DNA of 35,395 nt from JBBKXP01 sp038251315. Lineage in GTDB: Bacteria > Pseudomonadota > Alphaproteobacteria > Rhodobacterales > Rhodobacteraceae. Made by a program: the position numbers and the translations under genes. The notes beneath the pieces are model-generated. The model had not been told where the DNA came from and did no database searches. It saw only the letters and a list, made by a program, of their open reading frames with translations. Shown here piece by piece: positions 23,548 to 32,035 of the stretch; the stretch's first letter is position 1, and every line of letters begins with the position of its first letter. The stretch lies in the NCBI GenBank assembly GCA_038251315.1, contig JBBSBK010000027.1, forward strand, positions 1 to 35,395, written 5' to 3'.

Positions 23548-25566
23548 ATGACCCGCGACCTGTCTCGCCTGCTGCGCCCTGCGTCCATCGCTGTCATCGG
23601 CGGCGGGGCATGGTGCCGTGCCGTGGTGCAGCAGTTGCGCAAGGCCGAGTATCCAGGCGCGGTGTGGCCAGTGCATCCAAAGGGTGGGCAGATCGAAGGT
23701 TTCAGGGTCTATGGAGGCCTGAATGACCTGCCAATTGCACCTGATGCCAGCTTTGTCGGGATCAATCGCGATGCGACCATCGCCACGATCGCCGCGCTCT
23801 CCCAGATGGGCGCAGGCGGGGCGGTATGCTTTGCCTCCGGCTTTGCCGAGGTGGCGGATGGGCATGACCTGAACGCCCGCTTGCTGGCGGCGGCGGGCAC
23901 CATGCCGATCCTCGGGCCGAACTGCTATGGCATGATCAATGTGCTCGACGGCGCCCTGCTGTGGCCCGATCAGCACGGATGCGTCTCGGTCGACCGGGGA
24001 GTCGCGATCCTGACCCAATCGTCCAACATCGCCATCAACCTGACGATGCAGGCCCGCGCCCTGCCGTTAGCCTATGTCATCACCTGCGGCAATCAGGCCC
24101 AGACGACCCAAGCGCAGATCGCCGCCGGGCTGCTGGACGATCCACGCGTCACCGCGATCGGTCTGCACATCGAAGGCTTCGGCAATATCGCCGACTGGCA
24201 GGCGCTGGCCCGCAAGGCGCGCGCCAAGGGCGTGCCCTTGGTCGCCATCAAGGTCGGGCGTTCAAGCCAAGCACAGGCAGCGACTGTGTCACATACCGCA
24301 TCCCTTGCCGGTGATGACGCAGGGGCGCAGGCGCTGCTGGACCGGTTCGCCATTTCCCGTGTCGATGACCTGGCGACGTTTCTGGAAACGCTGAAACTGC
24401 TGCATGTGACCGGGCGGCTGCCGTCAAACCGGATCGCGTCGATCTCGTGTTCAGGGGGCGAGGCGTCGCTGGCCGCAGACACCGCGCATGGCCGCGATCT
24501 GGTGTTTCCTCCGCTTAACCCGCGCCAACATACCGACCTGTTTGCCGCGCTCGGCCCCAAGGTGACGCTGGCCAATCCGCTCGATTACCACACCTATATC
24601 TGGCGCGACACGACGGCCATGACCGCTGCATTTTCGGCCATGACAGACTCTGATCTGGCCCTGACGATGCTGATCGTCGATTTCCCCCGCGTCGATCGTT
24701 GCGATGCGTCCGATTGGGAGTGCACCATTCTGGCCGCACTGGCCACGCGGGCAATGGGCGCGCGTGTGGCGATGGTGGCGACCTTGCCTGAACTGCTGCC
24801 CGAAGCGGTGGCGGCCCGCCTGATGGCTGGTGGGGTCGTCCCGTTGAATGGTCTAACCGAGGCGATTGCGGCGGCAGAGGCGGCGGTGTTCCGGGAGGCC
24901 CCGGACCTTGACACCGATATCCTGATTGCGACCCCCGCGCAGAGTGCCATCACCCTGACCGAGGCAGTGGCCAAGGCCGATCTGGCGGCGTGCGGTCTGC
25001 CCATCCCGCCGTCCGGGCGCGCTGCGACGCCTGCCGGTGCGTCCTTGGTTGCGCAAGGGCTGATCGCGCCATTCGCTCTCAAAGCCGAGGGGATCGCGCA
25101 CAAGTCCGATGCGGGGGCGGTTGTTCTGAACCTGACTGACGCGCAAGAGGTCGGACAGGCGGCGCAAGCGATGACTGCAGAATCCTTCCTGATCGAGGAG
25201 ATGGTCACCGGCGGCGTTGCCGAACTGCTGATCGGTGTCGTCAAAGACCCGGCGCATGGTTTCGTTCTGACCATCGGCGCGGGCGGGACGTTGACCGAAA
25301 TTTTGCGGGACACGGTGTCGCTGATGGTTCCGGCCTCGCTGAACAGTGTAAAACAGGCTCTGACAAGGCTGAAATGTTATCCGTTGCTGAACGGGTTCCG
25401 TGGCAGGCACGCCGCCGACATGGCCGCCATCCTGACCGCCATTGCTGCCATTCAGGCCTATGTCCTTGCCAATGCCGACCGCGTGCAAGAGGTTGAGGTC
25501 AACCCGCTGATCTGCACACCGACCAGCGCCGTCGCCGCCGATGCCCTGATCAGGAGAACACAGTGA
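23548..25566 (+). CDS. NDP-forming acyl-CoA synthetase (acetate-CoA ligase family)
   Basis: A 672-aa single-chain ADP-forming acid:CoA ligase that makes an acyl-CoA from a carboxylic acid through a phosphohistidine. Domains: CoA-binding Rossmann (about 6-135, with ASIAVIGGG and ILGPNCYG at 121-128), succinyl-CoA-ligase-like domains (about 145-440), with the phospho-accepting His249 in VSHTASLAG, and a C-terminal ATP-grasp domain (about 465-672; IAPFALKAEGIAHKSDAG and VEVNPLIC). The start at 23548 is chosen because the longer frame to 23494 runs into the intergenic repeat. The stop overlaps the next start (GTGA), coupling it to the hydratase. The acid substrate is unknown. Confidence 0.9.
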   Translation: MTRDLSRLLRPASIAVIGGGAWCRAVVQQLRKAEYPGAVWPVHPKGGQIEGFRVYGGLNDLPIAPDASFVGINRDATIATIAALSQMGAGGAVCFASGFAEVADGHDLNARLLAAAGTMPILGPNCYGMINVLDGALLWPDQHGCVSVDRGVAILTQSSNIAINLTMQARALPLAYVITCGNQAQTTQAQIAAGLLDDPRVTAIGLHIEGFGNIADWQALARKARAKGVPLVAIKVGRSSQAQAATVSHTASLAGDDAGAQALLDRFAISRVDDLATFLETLKLLHVTGRLPSNRIASISCSGGEASLAADTAHGRDLVFPPLNPRQHTDLFAALGPKVTLANPLDYHTYIWRDTTAMTAAFSAMTDSDLALTMLIVDFPRVDRCDASDWECTILAALATRAMGARVAMVATLPELLPEAVAARLMAGGVVPLNGLTEAIAAAEAAVFREAPDLDTDILIATPAQSAITLTEAVAKADLAACGLPIPPSGRAATPAGASLVAQGLIAPFALKAEGIAHKSDAGAVVLNLTDAQEVGQAAQAMTAESFLIEEMVTGGVAELLIGVVKDPAHGFVLTIGAGGTLTEILRDTVSLMVPASLNSVKQALTRLKCYPLLNGFRGRHAADMAAILTAIAAIQAYVLANADRVQEVEVNPLICTPTSAVAADALIRRTQ

Positions 25567-26345
25567 CCGATCCGATCAAGACCCGGACCAAGGGTGCGAT
25601 CCTCGAGGTGACGTTGGACCGCCCCAAGGCCAACGCCATCGACTTGGCGACCAGCCGCATCATGGGGCAGGTCTTTGCCGCCTTTCGCGACGATCCGGTC
25701 CTGCGAGTGGCGATCATCACCGGGGCCGGCGAAAAATTATTTTGCCCCGGTTGGGATTTGAAGGCTGCCAATGACGGTGACGCGGTCGATGGCGACTATG
25801 GCATTGGCGGGTTCGGGGGCCTGCAAGAATTGCCGGGCATGAACAAGCCGGTCATCGCCGCCGTCAATGGCATCTGCTGTGGTGGAGGGCTGGAACTGGC
25901 GCTGTCCACCGACATCATTCTGGCCGCCGAGCATGCAACCTTTGCCTTGCCTGAAATCCGGTCGGGCACTGTCGCCGATGCTGCATCGGTCAAGCTGCCT
26001 AAACGCATTCCCTATCATATCGCAATGGAACTCCTGCTGACCGGGCGCTGGTTCGACGCGACCGAGGCGCATCGCTGGGGCATCGTCAACCGGATTGTGC
26101 CTGCGCAGAGCCTGCTTCCAACTGCGTGGGAGATGGCCGAGTTGATCGCCTCCGGTCCACCGCTGGTCTACGCGGCGATCAAAGAGGTGGTGCGTGACGC
26201 CGAAGATTCCAAGTTTCAGGATGCGATGAACCGCATCACCAGGCGTCAGTTACCGACCGTCGATGCCCTGTATGCCAGTGAGGATCAAAAGGAAGGCGCG
26301 CGCGCTTTTGCCGAAAAGCGCGATCCGGTGTGGAAGGGTAAATGA
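25563..26345 (+). CDS. Enoyl-CoA hydratase/isomerase family protein (CaiD-like)
   Basis: A 260-aa crotonase-fold protein. The oxyanion-hole and both acid/base glutamates are visible: GGGLELA with E111 and LPEIRSG with E131, as expected for a true hydratase. FALPEIRSGTV, LPKRIPYHIAMELLLTG and EAHRWGIVNRIV resemble carnitinyl-CoA dehydratase (CaiD), so a betaine-like or other short acyl-CoA is possible. The start is GTG, overlapping the synthetase stop. The SDR gene starts within its stop codon (ATGA). Confidence 0.88.
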   Translation: MTDPIKTRTKGAILEVTLDRPKANAIDLATSRIMGQVFAAFRDDPVLRVAIITGAGEKLFCPGWDLKAANDGDAVDGDYGIGGFGGLQELPGMNKPVIAAVNGICCGGGLELALSTDIILAAEHATFALPEIRSGTVADAASVKLPKRIPYHIAMELLLTGRWFDATEAHRWGIVNRIVPAQSLLPTAWEMAELIASGPPLVYAAIKEVVRDAEDSKFQDAMNRITRRQLPTVDALYASEDQKEGARAFAEKRDPVWKGK

Positions 26346-27199
26346 CCACGCTGCTGTCGTTCGGCCATGGGTATTCGGCACAGGCGCTTGCCCGCCGCCT
26401 GCTGCGACAGGACTGGCGTGTCATCGGCACCACGCGCGACGAGGGTAAGGCGGTCCGCCTGATGAACGCCGGGGTCGAGCCGCGGATTTGGCCGGGCGCC
26501 GATATGCGCCCGGCGTTGGATCGCGCGACGCATCTGTTGATATCCGCCGCCCCTGATGATGACGGCGACCCGATTCTGGGCCTGCTCAGAGACGAAATCG
26601 CCGCGCGGGCGGGCCAATTCCACTGGGTCGGCTATCTGTCCACCACGGGTGTCTATGGTGACAATGCGGGTGACTGGGTCGATGAAAACAGCCCGCTGAA
26701 CCCCGCCACCAGACGCGGTCAGTTACGGGTGAAGGCCGAGTCTGACTGGGCTGCGATCCCCGGTTTGCCGCTGCATATTTTTCGCCTTGCCGGGATTTAT
26801 GGCCCCGGTCGCGGCCCGTTTGAAAAGGTCCGCACGGGCACCGCGCGGCGGATCATCAAGCCGGGTCAGGTGTTCAGCCGCACCCATGTTGCCGACATTG
26901 CCCAAGTTCTGGCCGCCAGCATCGCCCGGCCCAATCCAGGTGCTGCCTACAATGTCTGCGACGACGATCCCGCGCCGCCCGAAGACGTGATCGCCTACGC
27001 CGCAGACCTGCTGGGTCTGCCCGTGCCGCCCGCCGAGGATTTCGCCACCGCCGAGATGACCCCGATGGCTCGCAGTTTCTATGCCGAGTCCAAAAAGGTG
27101 CGCAACGATCGCATCAAGGACGAGTTAGGCGTGAAACTGCTTTTTCCCGAGTATCGCGCCGGTCTGGCGGGCCTTTTGGCGCTGGAAAACAGCCAGTAG
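26342..27199 (+). CDS. SDR-family NAD(P)-dependent epimerase/oxidoreductase (YeeZ-like)
   Basis: A 285-aa Rossmann-fold protein of the extended/atypical SDR type. The cofactor loop is GHGYSAQALARRLL (8-21). LSTTGVYGDNAGDWVDE holds the SDR core Thr/Tyr region, and FRLAGIYGPGRGPF matches YeeZ-type proteins. The substrate is unknown. It is coupled to the enoyl-CoA hydratase by a 4-nt overlap, but proteins of this group often occur with unrelated genes, so it need not act in the same pathway. Confidence 0.83.
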   Translation: MTTLLSFGHGYSAQALARRLLRQDWRVIGTTRDEGKAVRLMNAGVEPRIWPGADMRPALDRATHLLISAAPDDDGDPILGLLRDEIAARAGQFHWVGYLSTTGVYGDNAGDWVDENSPLNPATRRGQLRVKAESDWAAIPGLPLHIFRLAGIYGPGRGPFEKVRTGTARRIIKPGQVFSRTHVADIAQVLAASIARPNPGAAYNVCDDDPAPPEDVIAYAADLLGLPVPPAEDFATAEMTPMARSFYAESKKVRNDRIKDELGVKLLFPEYRAGLAGLLALENSQ

Positions 27200-27234
27200 G
27201 CACCCCATATCGGTGAAAACCAACGGGACAGTCG

Positions 27235-28008
27235 ATGAACCTTCGCGCACGCACCGCCGTCTTTCTGAACCGGCCGATCGTCACCAATGCGATTATCGGC
27301 GTGATCGTGTTCAACGCTGTTGTCCTTGGGCTGGAAACTTCGGGCACGGCAATGGCAATGGCGGGCGGGCTGATCATCCTGCTCGATCAGATTTGTCTGG
27401 CGATTTTCGTAATCGAACTTGCCGCCAAGTTGTTTGCGCACGGCCCGCGGTTTTTCCGCAATCCTTGGAATGTGTTCGATTTCGTCATCGTCGGGGTCGC
27501 CCTGCTGCCCGCCGCCGAATCCATGACGGCGCTGCGGGCCATGCGTATCCTGCGGGTGCTGCGCGTCATTTCTGTCGCGCCCCGCCTGCGCCGTGTAGTC
27601 GAGGGGTTCATTACTGCGCTGCCCGGCATGGGGTCGGTGTTTTTGCTAATGGCGATCATCTTTTACATCGGTGCGGTGATTGCGACCAAAATGTTCGGCA
27701 CGGCATTTCCCGACTGGTTTGGCACGCTGGGCCGGTCGGCCTATTCGCTGTTCCAGATCATGACGCTGGAAAGCTGGTCCATGGGCATCGTGCGCCCGGT
27801 GATGGAGGTTTACCCCTATGCTTGGGTCTTTTTCATCCCCTTCATCATGGTCACGACATTCGCCGTGGTGAACCTGCTGGTCGGTCTGATCGTCAACTCC
27901 ATGCAGGACGCGCACGCGGTCGAAGGCAATGCCGCGACCGATGCCTATCGGGACGAAGTGATGGACCGTCTGAAGTCGATCGAGGGGCGGTTGGAAAAGC
28001 GCGGTTAG
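27235..28008 (+). CDS. Bacterial voltage-gated sodium channel (NavBac family)
   Basis: A 257-aa six-helix channel subunit, expected to form a homotetramer. S4 has arginines at every third position (R101, R104, R107, R110) in ALRAMRILRVLRVIS. The pore holds the selectivity filter TLESWSM (177-183, Glu179 in the ring), identical to the NavAb-type filter and indicating Na+ selectivity. S6 ends in VVNLLVGLIVNSM. The C-terminus (about 236-256) is a predicted amphipathic coiled coil for tetramer assembly. Its stop overlaps the convergent dxs stop region by 4 nt, with no room for a terminator. In marine bacteria it may drive sodium re-entry for motility or pH control. Confidence 0.93.
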   Translation: MNLRARTAVFLNRPIVTNAIIGVIVFNAVVLGLETSGTAMAMAGGLIILLDQICLAIFVIELAAKLFAHGPRFFRNPWNVFDFVIVGVALLPAAESMTALRAMRILRVLRVISVAPRLRRVVEGFITALPGMGSVFLLMAIIFYIGAVIATKMFGTAFPDWFGTLGRSAYSLFQIMTLESWSMGIVRPVMEVYPYAWVFFIPFIMVTTFAVVNLLVGLIVNSMQDAHAVEGNAATDAYRDEVMDRLKSIEGRLEKRG

Positions 28009-29939
28009 GCCCGTTTAGCCCCAATTTTCGCCACGCCCAATACCGCAAGCACCTTGGTTTCGATGTCTGCTGCGTTCAGCCCGGCGACGGTGTACATATC
28101 GCTTGGATTGGCCTGGTCGATGAACACGTCGGGCAGGACCATGCTGCGGAATTTCAGTCCTGTGTCGAACACGCCTTCGTTCGCGAGCAATTGCGCCACA
28201 TGCGAAGCAAAACCGCCGATTGCGCCTTCTTCGATGGTGATCAGCGCCTCGTGGTCTGCGGCCAGCGACAGGATCAGATCGCGGTCAAGCGGTTTGGCGA
28301 AACGGGCGTCGGCGACGGTGGGGCCGATCCCCTTGGCGGCCAGCGCCTCGCAGGCTTTCATCACTTCGGACAGGCGGGTGCCAAACGACAGGATCGCCAC
28401 GCGCGACCCTTTTTGCACGATCCGCCCCTTGCCGATTTCCAGCGGTTGCGGATCAGTGGGCATCTCGACCCCCACCCCTTCGCCGCGCGGAAAGCGGAAT
28501 GCGATGGGGCCGCTATCATGCGCCGCCGCTGTGGCCACCATGCGCACCAGTTCGGCCTCGTCCGCTGCGGCCATGACGACGAAACCGGGCAAATTAGACA
28601 GGAACGCGATGTCGAATGCCCCCGCGTGCGTCGCCCCATCCGCGCCGACCAGTCCGGCCCGGTCGATGGCAAATCGCACCGGCAACCGCTGGATCGCGAC
28701 GTCATGTACCACCTGATCGTAGCCGCGTTGCAGGAACGTCGAATAGATCGCGCAGAACGGTCGCATGCCGCCTGCCGCCAGCCCGGCCGAAAACGTCACC
28801 GCGTGCTGTTCGGCAATGCCGACGTCGAAACAGCGGCTGGCGTAACGGTCCATGAATTTACCGAGGCCGGTGCCATCGGGCATCGCAGCGGTCACGGCAC
28901 AAATGCGCGAGTCCTTGGCGGCCAGCGCCAGCAGCGTGTCGGCGAACACGGACGTATACGACGGCGCGTTAGAGACTGATTTGGCCTGTTCGCCCGACAC
29001 CACGTCGAACTTGCCTACGCCATGCCCACGATCGCGCGCATTTTCGGCGGGGCCATATCCCTTGCCTTTTTTGGTGATCACATGGATCAGGATCGGGCCG
29101 GTCGCCCGCGCCTTGACGGTGCGCAAGACGTTCAGCAGTTGCTCCATGTCGTGCCCGTCGATCGGGCCAAGGTAGGAAAACCCCAGCTCTTCGAACAACG
29201 TGCCGCCAACGGTCATGTGCTTGAGCATATCCTTGGCCCGCTTGGCCCCTTCGCGGAACGGTTCGGGCAGTAGGGAAACGGCGCCCTTGGCGGCGGCCTT
29301 GAGTTCCTGAAACGGTTCGCCCGCATAAAGGCGCGACAGATACGACGACATCGCGCCGACCGGTTCCGCAATCGACATTTCGTTGTCGTTCAGGATCACG
29401 ATCAGCCGCTTTTTCAGATGCCCCGCGTTGTTGAGCGCCTCGTAGGCCATGCCCGCCGACATCGCGCCGTCGCCAATCACCGCGATGGCGTCGCCGATGC
29501 CCGTTTCAGGCGCGCCGCCCAGATCGCGGGCCACGGCAAAGCCCAAAGCTGCGGAAATCGACGTGCTGGAATGGGCCGCGCCAAACGGGTCATAGGGGGA
29601 TTCGCCGCGCTTGGTGAACCCGCTCAGCCCGTCTTTCATCCGCAACGTTCGGATCCGGTCGCGCCGTCCGGTCAGAATCTTGTGCGGATAGGATTGGTGC
29701 GACACATCCCAGATGATCTTGTCCTTGGGCGCGTCGAACACGGCATGCAGGGCGACGGTCAGTTCGACCACACCAAGGCCCGCGCCCAGATGCCCGCCAG
29801 TGACGGACACGGCCGAAATCGTTTCGGCCCGCACCTCGTCCGCGAGTTTGCGCAGCTGCGCGTCCGACAGGCGCTTCATATCGGCGGGGCTATGGATCGT
29901 GTCCAGCAGGGGGGTGGCGGGGCGATTGGTCATGGTCAT
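28005..29939 (-). CDS. dxs: 1-deoxy-D-xylulose-5-phosphate synthase
   Basis: A 644-aa thiamine-diphosphate enzyme that makes DXP from pyruvate and glyceraldehyde 3-phosphate, the entry to the MEP isoprenoid pathway. Visible: catalytic His50 in GGHLGAGLG, the ThDP/Mg motif beginning GDGAMSAG (156-163) and ending at N184 in LNDNEMS, the GIAEQHAVTFSAGLA segment holding the cofactor-activating Glu, and DRAGLVGADGATHAGAFD. The ATG at 29939 overlaps the ispA stop (ATGA); a second ATG two codons on is the alternative. Substrate for ubiquinone and carotenoids links it to ispA just upstream. Confidence 0.97.
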   Translation of the reverse strand: MTMTNRPATPLLDTIHSPADMKRLSDAQLRKLADEVRAETISAVSVTGGHLGAGLGVVELTVALHAVFDAPKDKIIWDVSHQSYPHKILTGRRDRIRTLRMKDGLSGFTKRGESPYDPFGAAHSSTSISAALGFAVARDLGGAPETGIGDAIAVIGDGAMSAGMAYEALNNAGHLKKRLIVILNDNEMSIAEPVGAMSSYLSRLYAGEPFQELKAAAKGAVSLLPEPFREGAKRAKDMLKHMTVGGTLFEELGFSYLGPIDGHDMEQLLNVLRTVKARATGPILIHVITKKGKGYGPAENARDRGHGVGKFDVVSGEQAKSVSNAPSYTSVFADTLLALAAKDSRICAVTAAMPDGTGLGKFMDRYASRCFDVGIAEQHAVTFSAGLAAGGMRPFCAIYSTFLQRGYDQVVHDVAIQRLPVRFAIDRAGLVGADGATHAGAFDIAFLSNLPGFVVMAAADEAELVRMVATAAAHDSGPIAFRFPRGEGVGVEMPTDPQPLEIGKGRIVQKGSRVAILSFGTRLSEVMKACEALAAKGIGPTVADARFAKPLDRDLILSLAADHEALITIEEGAIGGFASHVAQLLANEGVFDTGLKFRSMVLPDVFIDQANPSDMYTVAGLNAADIETKVLAVLGVAKIGAKRA

Positions 29940-30817
29940 TTGTCCCGGTCGATGATGAAACGCGCCGCCTCGCGCAGGGCGCCGGCGTCGGCTCCGAAGC
30001 CACTAAGCGAATCGCATGCCGCTTGCACGAGATCGCTGGCGCGGCGTTTTGCCCCGTCCAGCCCGAGGAGTGAAACGAATGTGGCTTTGCCCGCCGCCGT
30101 ATCCTTGCCCACGGCCTTGCCGACGCGGGCGGCGTCGCCGGTCACATCCAGCACGTCGTCGGCAATCTGGAACGCCAGCCCAAGGTTGTCGCCATACAGC
30201 GCCAGTTCGGTCACATCGCGCCCTGCCAACGTCGCCCCGGCGCTGCACGACCAGCGGATCAGCGCGCCGGTCTTTTGCCCCTGCAACGCGACGATCTGGT
30301 CCAGTGTCAGCGGCTGTCCAGCGGTTTCAGCGGCGATATCGGCAGCCTGCCCCCCGACCATGCCGCGCACCCCGGCGGCCTGCGCCAGTGTGGCAACCAT
30401 CGCCATGCAGCCGGTCTGCGCCACAAGCTGAAACGCCAATGCGTGCAGCGCGTCGCCGACCAGAACCGCCGTCGCCTCGTCCCATTTCACATGGACAGTC
30501 GGCTGGCCCCGGCGCAGCGCGTCGTCGTCCATGCAGGGCAGGTCGTCGTGGACCAGCGAATAGGCGTGCAGCGCCTCGATCGCGGCGGCGGCGGGCAGGG
30601 CGCGGTCCATATCGACACCGTACAGGCGGCATGTTTCCAGCACCAGAAACGCCCGCAGCGCCTTGCCGCCTTGCACCGCGTAACGCATCGCGTCCGGGAT
30701 GGGGCTGGTCAGGCCGCGCAATGCCATGTCGATCTGTGCCACGCTGGCCTGCGCGGCGAAGGCCAGCATCGGGCGGAATCCGACTGGCATCGGGGTAAGC
30801 GTCAGGCTGTCAGGCAT
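29936..30817 (-). CDS. ispA: Polyprenyl (farnesyl/geranylgeranyl) diphosphate synthase
   Basis: A 293-aa trans-prenyltransferase that condenses IPP with allylic diphosphates, probably to farnesyl diphosphate. First Asp-rich motif HDDLPCMDDD (90-99) and second DDVLD (220-224) bind Mg-diphosphate; GGKALRAFLVL (50-60) is the IPP-binding region. The two residues between the Asp pairs of the first motif give the DDx4D spacing typical of bacterial FPP synthases. The start at 30817 overlaps the xseB stop by 8 nt and gives family length; a longer frame to 30853 lies inside xseB. Confidence 0.94.
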   Translation of the reverse strand: MPDSLTLTPMPVGFRPMLAFAAQASVAQIDMALRGLTSPIPDAMRYAVQGGKALRAFLVLETCRLYGVDMDRALPAAAAIEALHAYSLVHDDLPCMDDDALRRGQPTVHVKWDEATAVLVGDALHALAFQLVAQTGCMAMVATLAQAAGVRGMVGGQAADIAAETAGQPLTLDQIVALQGQKTGALIRWSCSAGATLAGRDVTELALYGDNLGLAFQIADDVLDVTGDAARVGKAVGKDTAAGKATFVSLLGLDGAKRRASDLVQAACDSLSGFGADAGALREAARFIIDRDK

Positions 30818-31043
30818 CCAGCGGTGTGGTGCCTGTCGGCTGACCATCCACAAGCGTGATCTTGGCGACCTTCTCCTCAGCCTCTGCCAGCTTGGTCTCG
30901 CAGCGTTTTTTCAACGCAGCACCCCGCTCATACAACGCAATGGAATCGTCCAGAGCGACATCGCCGCGCTCCAGCTTGGCGACGACGGCCTCAAGCTCTT
31001 TGATCGCGTCTTCGAAACTCATCTTGTCCACGGGTTCGCTCAT
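30810..31043 (-). CDS. xseB: Exodeoxyribonuclease VII small subunit
   Basis: A 77-aa subunit that binds XseA and controls its processive degradation of single-stranded DNA. The signature is SFEDAIKELEAVVAKLERGDVALDDSI split over 9-35, followed by LYERGAALKKRCETKLAEAEEKV. It sits between the HDAC-like gene (4-nt overlap) and ispA (8-nt overlap), the xseB-ispA-dxs order common in proteobacteria. xseA is not in the window. Confidence 0.95.
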   Translation of the reverse strand: MSEPVDKMSFEDAIKELEAVVAKLERGDVALDDSIALYERGAALKKRCETKLAEAEEKVAKITLVDGQPTGTTPLDA

Positions 31044-31966
31044 GCGCCACGCTCCTTCAAAACCTTGACATGGGCGGCTGCACTGTCGCCCAAAGCCTGC
31101 AGATCATAGCCGCCTTCGAGGGCAGATACCACGCGGCCCTCACAGCACTGATCCGCCAGATCGCAGAGTCGGCCCGTGACCCATGCGTAATCGGCGGTGG
31201 TCAGCATCATCTCCGCCAATGGATCATCGCCGTGTGCATCGAACCCGGCGGATATGAACAGAAGCTCAGGAGAAAACGCGGCGATGCGCGGGAACACGTC
31301 GCGTTCGTAGGTATCGCGGAATGCCTTCGATCCGGTGCCGCGGGCAAAGGCAATGTTGACCACGTTGTCATGTTCGCCCGTATCGGACGGATCGCCGGTG
31401 CCCGGCCACAGCGGCATCTGCTGGCTGGTGATGAACAAAACGCGCGGATCGTCCTGCAACAGCGCCTGCGTGCCGTTGCCGTGATGGACGTCGAAATCGA
31501 CGATGGCAATGCGTTTCAACCCGTGATGGTCCAGCGCATGTTTCGCCCCGACCGCGACATTGCCGAACAGGCAAAACCCCATCGGCGTTTCAGCCTCGGC
31601 ATGATGCCCTGGCGGGCGGATCGCGGCGAACGCATTGGCGGCCTCGCCCCCCAGCACCATGTCAACGGCGCGGACCACGGCCCCAGCGGCGCGATAGGCG
31701 GCGGCGAGCGATCCAGCCGACATATGCGTATCGGCGTCGAGACTACGCCAGCCGGTTGCCGGCGCGGCGCGGCGCAGCGCGGCCATGTGGGCGGCAGAAT
31801 GGACGCGCAGCAGATCATCTTCGGCGGCCAAGGGTGCGTTGACGCGCAGCAGGTCGATCCCCGCCAGCGCCCCAATCACGGCATCCAGCCGCGCCACCTG
31901 TTCAGGATGGCCGGTGGGTGTGACATGGCCCAGACAATCGGGGTGGGTGATAAGTGCAGTTGTCAT
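31040..31966 (-). CDS. Histone deacetylase-family amidohydrolase
   Basis: A 308-aa zinc hydrolase of the HDAC/acetylpolyamine amidohydrolase/AcuC superfamily. The catalytic His pair is RPPGHHAE, the zinc ligands are DFDVHHGNG (Asp and His) and the distal Asp of SAGFDAH, and the active-site Gly-rich loop is LEGGYDL near the C-terminus. Bacterial members act on acetylated polyamines or small amides, or deacetylate proteins such as acetyl-CoA synthetase; the substrate here cannot be chosen. The RBS is weak. A TTTTGGCC-type repeat lies just upstream, between it and petR. The stop overlaps the xseB start. Confidence 0.9.
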   Translation of the reverse strand: MTTALITHPDCLGHVTPTGHPEQVARLDAVIGALAGIDLLRVNAPLAAEDDLLRVHSAAHMAALRRAAPATGWRSLDADTHMSAGSLAAAYRAAGAVVRAVDMVLGGEAANAFAAIRPPGHHAEAETPMGFCLFGNVAVGAKHALDHHGLKRIAIVDFDVHHGNGTQALLQDDPRVLFITSQQMPLWPGTGDPSDTGEHDNVVNIAFARGTGSKAFRDTYERDVFPRIAAFSPELLFISAGFDAHGDDPLAEMMLTTADYAWVTGRLCDLADQCCEGRVVSALEGGYDLQALGDSAAAHVKVLKERGA

Positions 31967-31983
31967 AATCCCAAACCCATCAG

Positions 31984-32018
31984 CTTCTTTTGGCCAAAAA
32001 TATCCCCGCCGGAGGCTT
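31984..32018 (+). repeat. TTTTGGCC-type intergenic repeat, copy 3
   Basis: A 35-nt element identical to copy 2 (23488-23522), including the perfect palindrome TTTTGGCCAAAA (31988-31999). It fills half of the 69-nt gap between petR and the HDAC gene, 18 nt upstream of the latter's start and 18 nt after the petR stop (both on the minus strand). Confidence 0.9.
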
Positions 32019-32035
32019 CTGCCGTCAAGGTCAAT

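Noticed and set aside
27213..28979. A 588-codon plus-strand frame spanning the sodium channel and antisense to dxs
   Set aside because: It is a shadow frame: the channel and Dxs in the other frames have clear family motifs, this one has none.
29418..30431. A 337-aa plus-strand frame opposite dxs/ispA
   Set aside because: Low-complexity Arg/Ala/Ser-rich translation, antisense to two essential-type genes.
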